From Conexibacter sp. (GTDB lineage: Bacteria; Actinomycetota; Thermoleophilia; Solirubrobacterales; Solirubrobacteraceae): 5,984 bases of DNA. Position numbers and translations under genes: made by a program. This document shows, piece after piece, positions 5,606 through 5,984 of the stretch. Location of the stretch: positions 1 to 5,984 of the forward strand of contig JAOPZP010000340.1 of assembly GCA_025964055.1 (NCBI GenBank). Direction: 5' to 3'. Position 1 is the first letter of the stretch; each line of letters starts with the position of its first letter. The notes beneath the pieces are model-generated. The model ran no database searches, was not told the DNA's origin, and saw nothing but the letters and a program-made list of their open reading frames with translations.

Positions 5606-5984
5606 TCAGGACGCCACGCGCACGCGCCGGCGCCACGTCGAGCGCGACGTGTGCAGCGCCGGCACCAGCAGGCGGGCGCGGTCGGACGGCTCCCGCGCCC
5701 AGCGCTCGAACTGCGGGGCCGGCATGGGGCGCGCGAGGCCGAAGCCCTGCGCCACGTCGCACCCCAGGTCGGCCAGCCGCTGGAACGCCTCGGCCGTCTC
5801 GACGCCCTCGGCCACGACGCGCAGCCCCAGCGCGCGGCCCAGGCCGACGACCGAGCCGACGATCGCCGCGTCCTGCGGATCGTCGACCATGCCGAGCACG
5901 AAGCTGCGGTCGAGCTTCAGCTCGTCGGCCGGCACGTTCTTGAGCTGCTCCAGCGAAGACTGCCCGGTGCCGAAGTCGTCGACC
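5606..5984 (-). CDS. EAL-domain cyclic-di-GMP phosphodiesterase, C-terminal part (5' end outside window)
   Basis: EAL domains hydrolyse cyclic-di-GMP to pGpG and so lower the second messenger that promotes biofilm and exopolysaccharide. The last 125 residues are visible and the frame is open to the window end, so an internal GTG at 5935 is not the start. Motifs in order are VDDFGTGQSSLEQL (metal-binding Asp pair), LKLDRSFV (catalytic Lys), VVAEGVET (Glu) and QGFGLARPMP (the QG motif near the domain end). All catalytic residues of the visible half are present, so it is probably active. The usual Tyr of DDFGTGYSSL is Gln here. A basic tail of about 30 residues follows the domain. The EAL signature itself and any GGDEF or sensor domain lie beyond the window. 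The stop is only 3 bp from the stop of the convergent SDR gene. Confidence 0.92.
   Translation of the reverse strand, partial: VDDFGTGQSSLEQLKNVPADELKLDRSFVLGMVDDPQDAAIVGSVVGLGRALGLRVVAEGVETAEAFQRLADLGCDVAQGFGLARPMPAPQFERWAREPSDRARLLVPALHTSRSTWRRRVRVAS

Overview
The window is uniformly very GC-rich, with strong G/C preference at third codon positions, frequent GTG starts and tightly packed genes. This suggests a high-GC actinobacterium-like chromosome. A Thermoleophilia/Solirubrobacterales-type organism is my guess from the look of the proteins; no rRNA or marker gene confirms it. I see no tRNA, rRNA, transposase, phage gene, CRISPR array or defence system.

Layout from left to right. (1) On the plus strand, the C-terminal part of a GT4-type glycosyltransferase (cut by the window start) overlaps by 4 bp a YiiM-like MOSC-domain gene. 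(2) After a 108-bp gap without a gene there is a minus-strand pair. It is transcribed from right to left as phosphomannomutase/phosphoglucomutase and then a metallo-beta-lactamase-fold hydrolase, again with a 4-bp overlap. (3) A 240-bp divergent intergenic region holds a strict 38-bp tandem repeat with four G/C-rich palindromes followed by T-runs. (4) On the plus strand, a glucose-1-phosphate cytidylyltransferase-like nucleotidyltransferase (RfbF type) overlaps by 4 bp an RfbG-like short-chain dehydrogenase whose dehydratase signature is altered. (5) Three bases beyond its stop, on the minus strand, lies the C-terminal end of an EAL-domain cyclic-di-GMP phosphodiesterase, cut by the window end.

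The common theme is nucleotide-sugar supply and glycan assembly. The mutase makes hexose-1-phosphate, the nucleotidyltransferase activates it (probably glucose-1-phosphate to CDP-glucose), the SDR modifies the product, and the glycosyltransferase would use activated sugars. The EAL protein may belong to cyclic-di-GMP control, which often governs surface polysaccharide, but adjacency is the only link here. The MOSC and MBL genes have no obvious glycan role and are probably translationally coupled housekeeping or detoxification genes.

The most noteworthy points are the 38-bp palindrome array between the two divergent sugar operons and the SDR that looks like a CDP-glucose 4,6-dehydratase but lacks its catalytic Asp-Lys pair. 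I did not find a clearly new multi-gene system.
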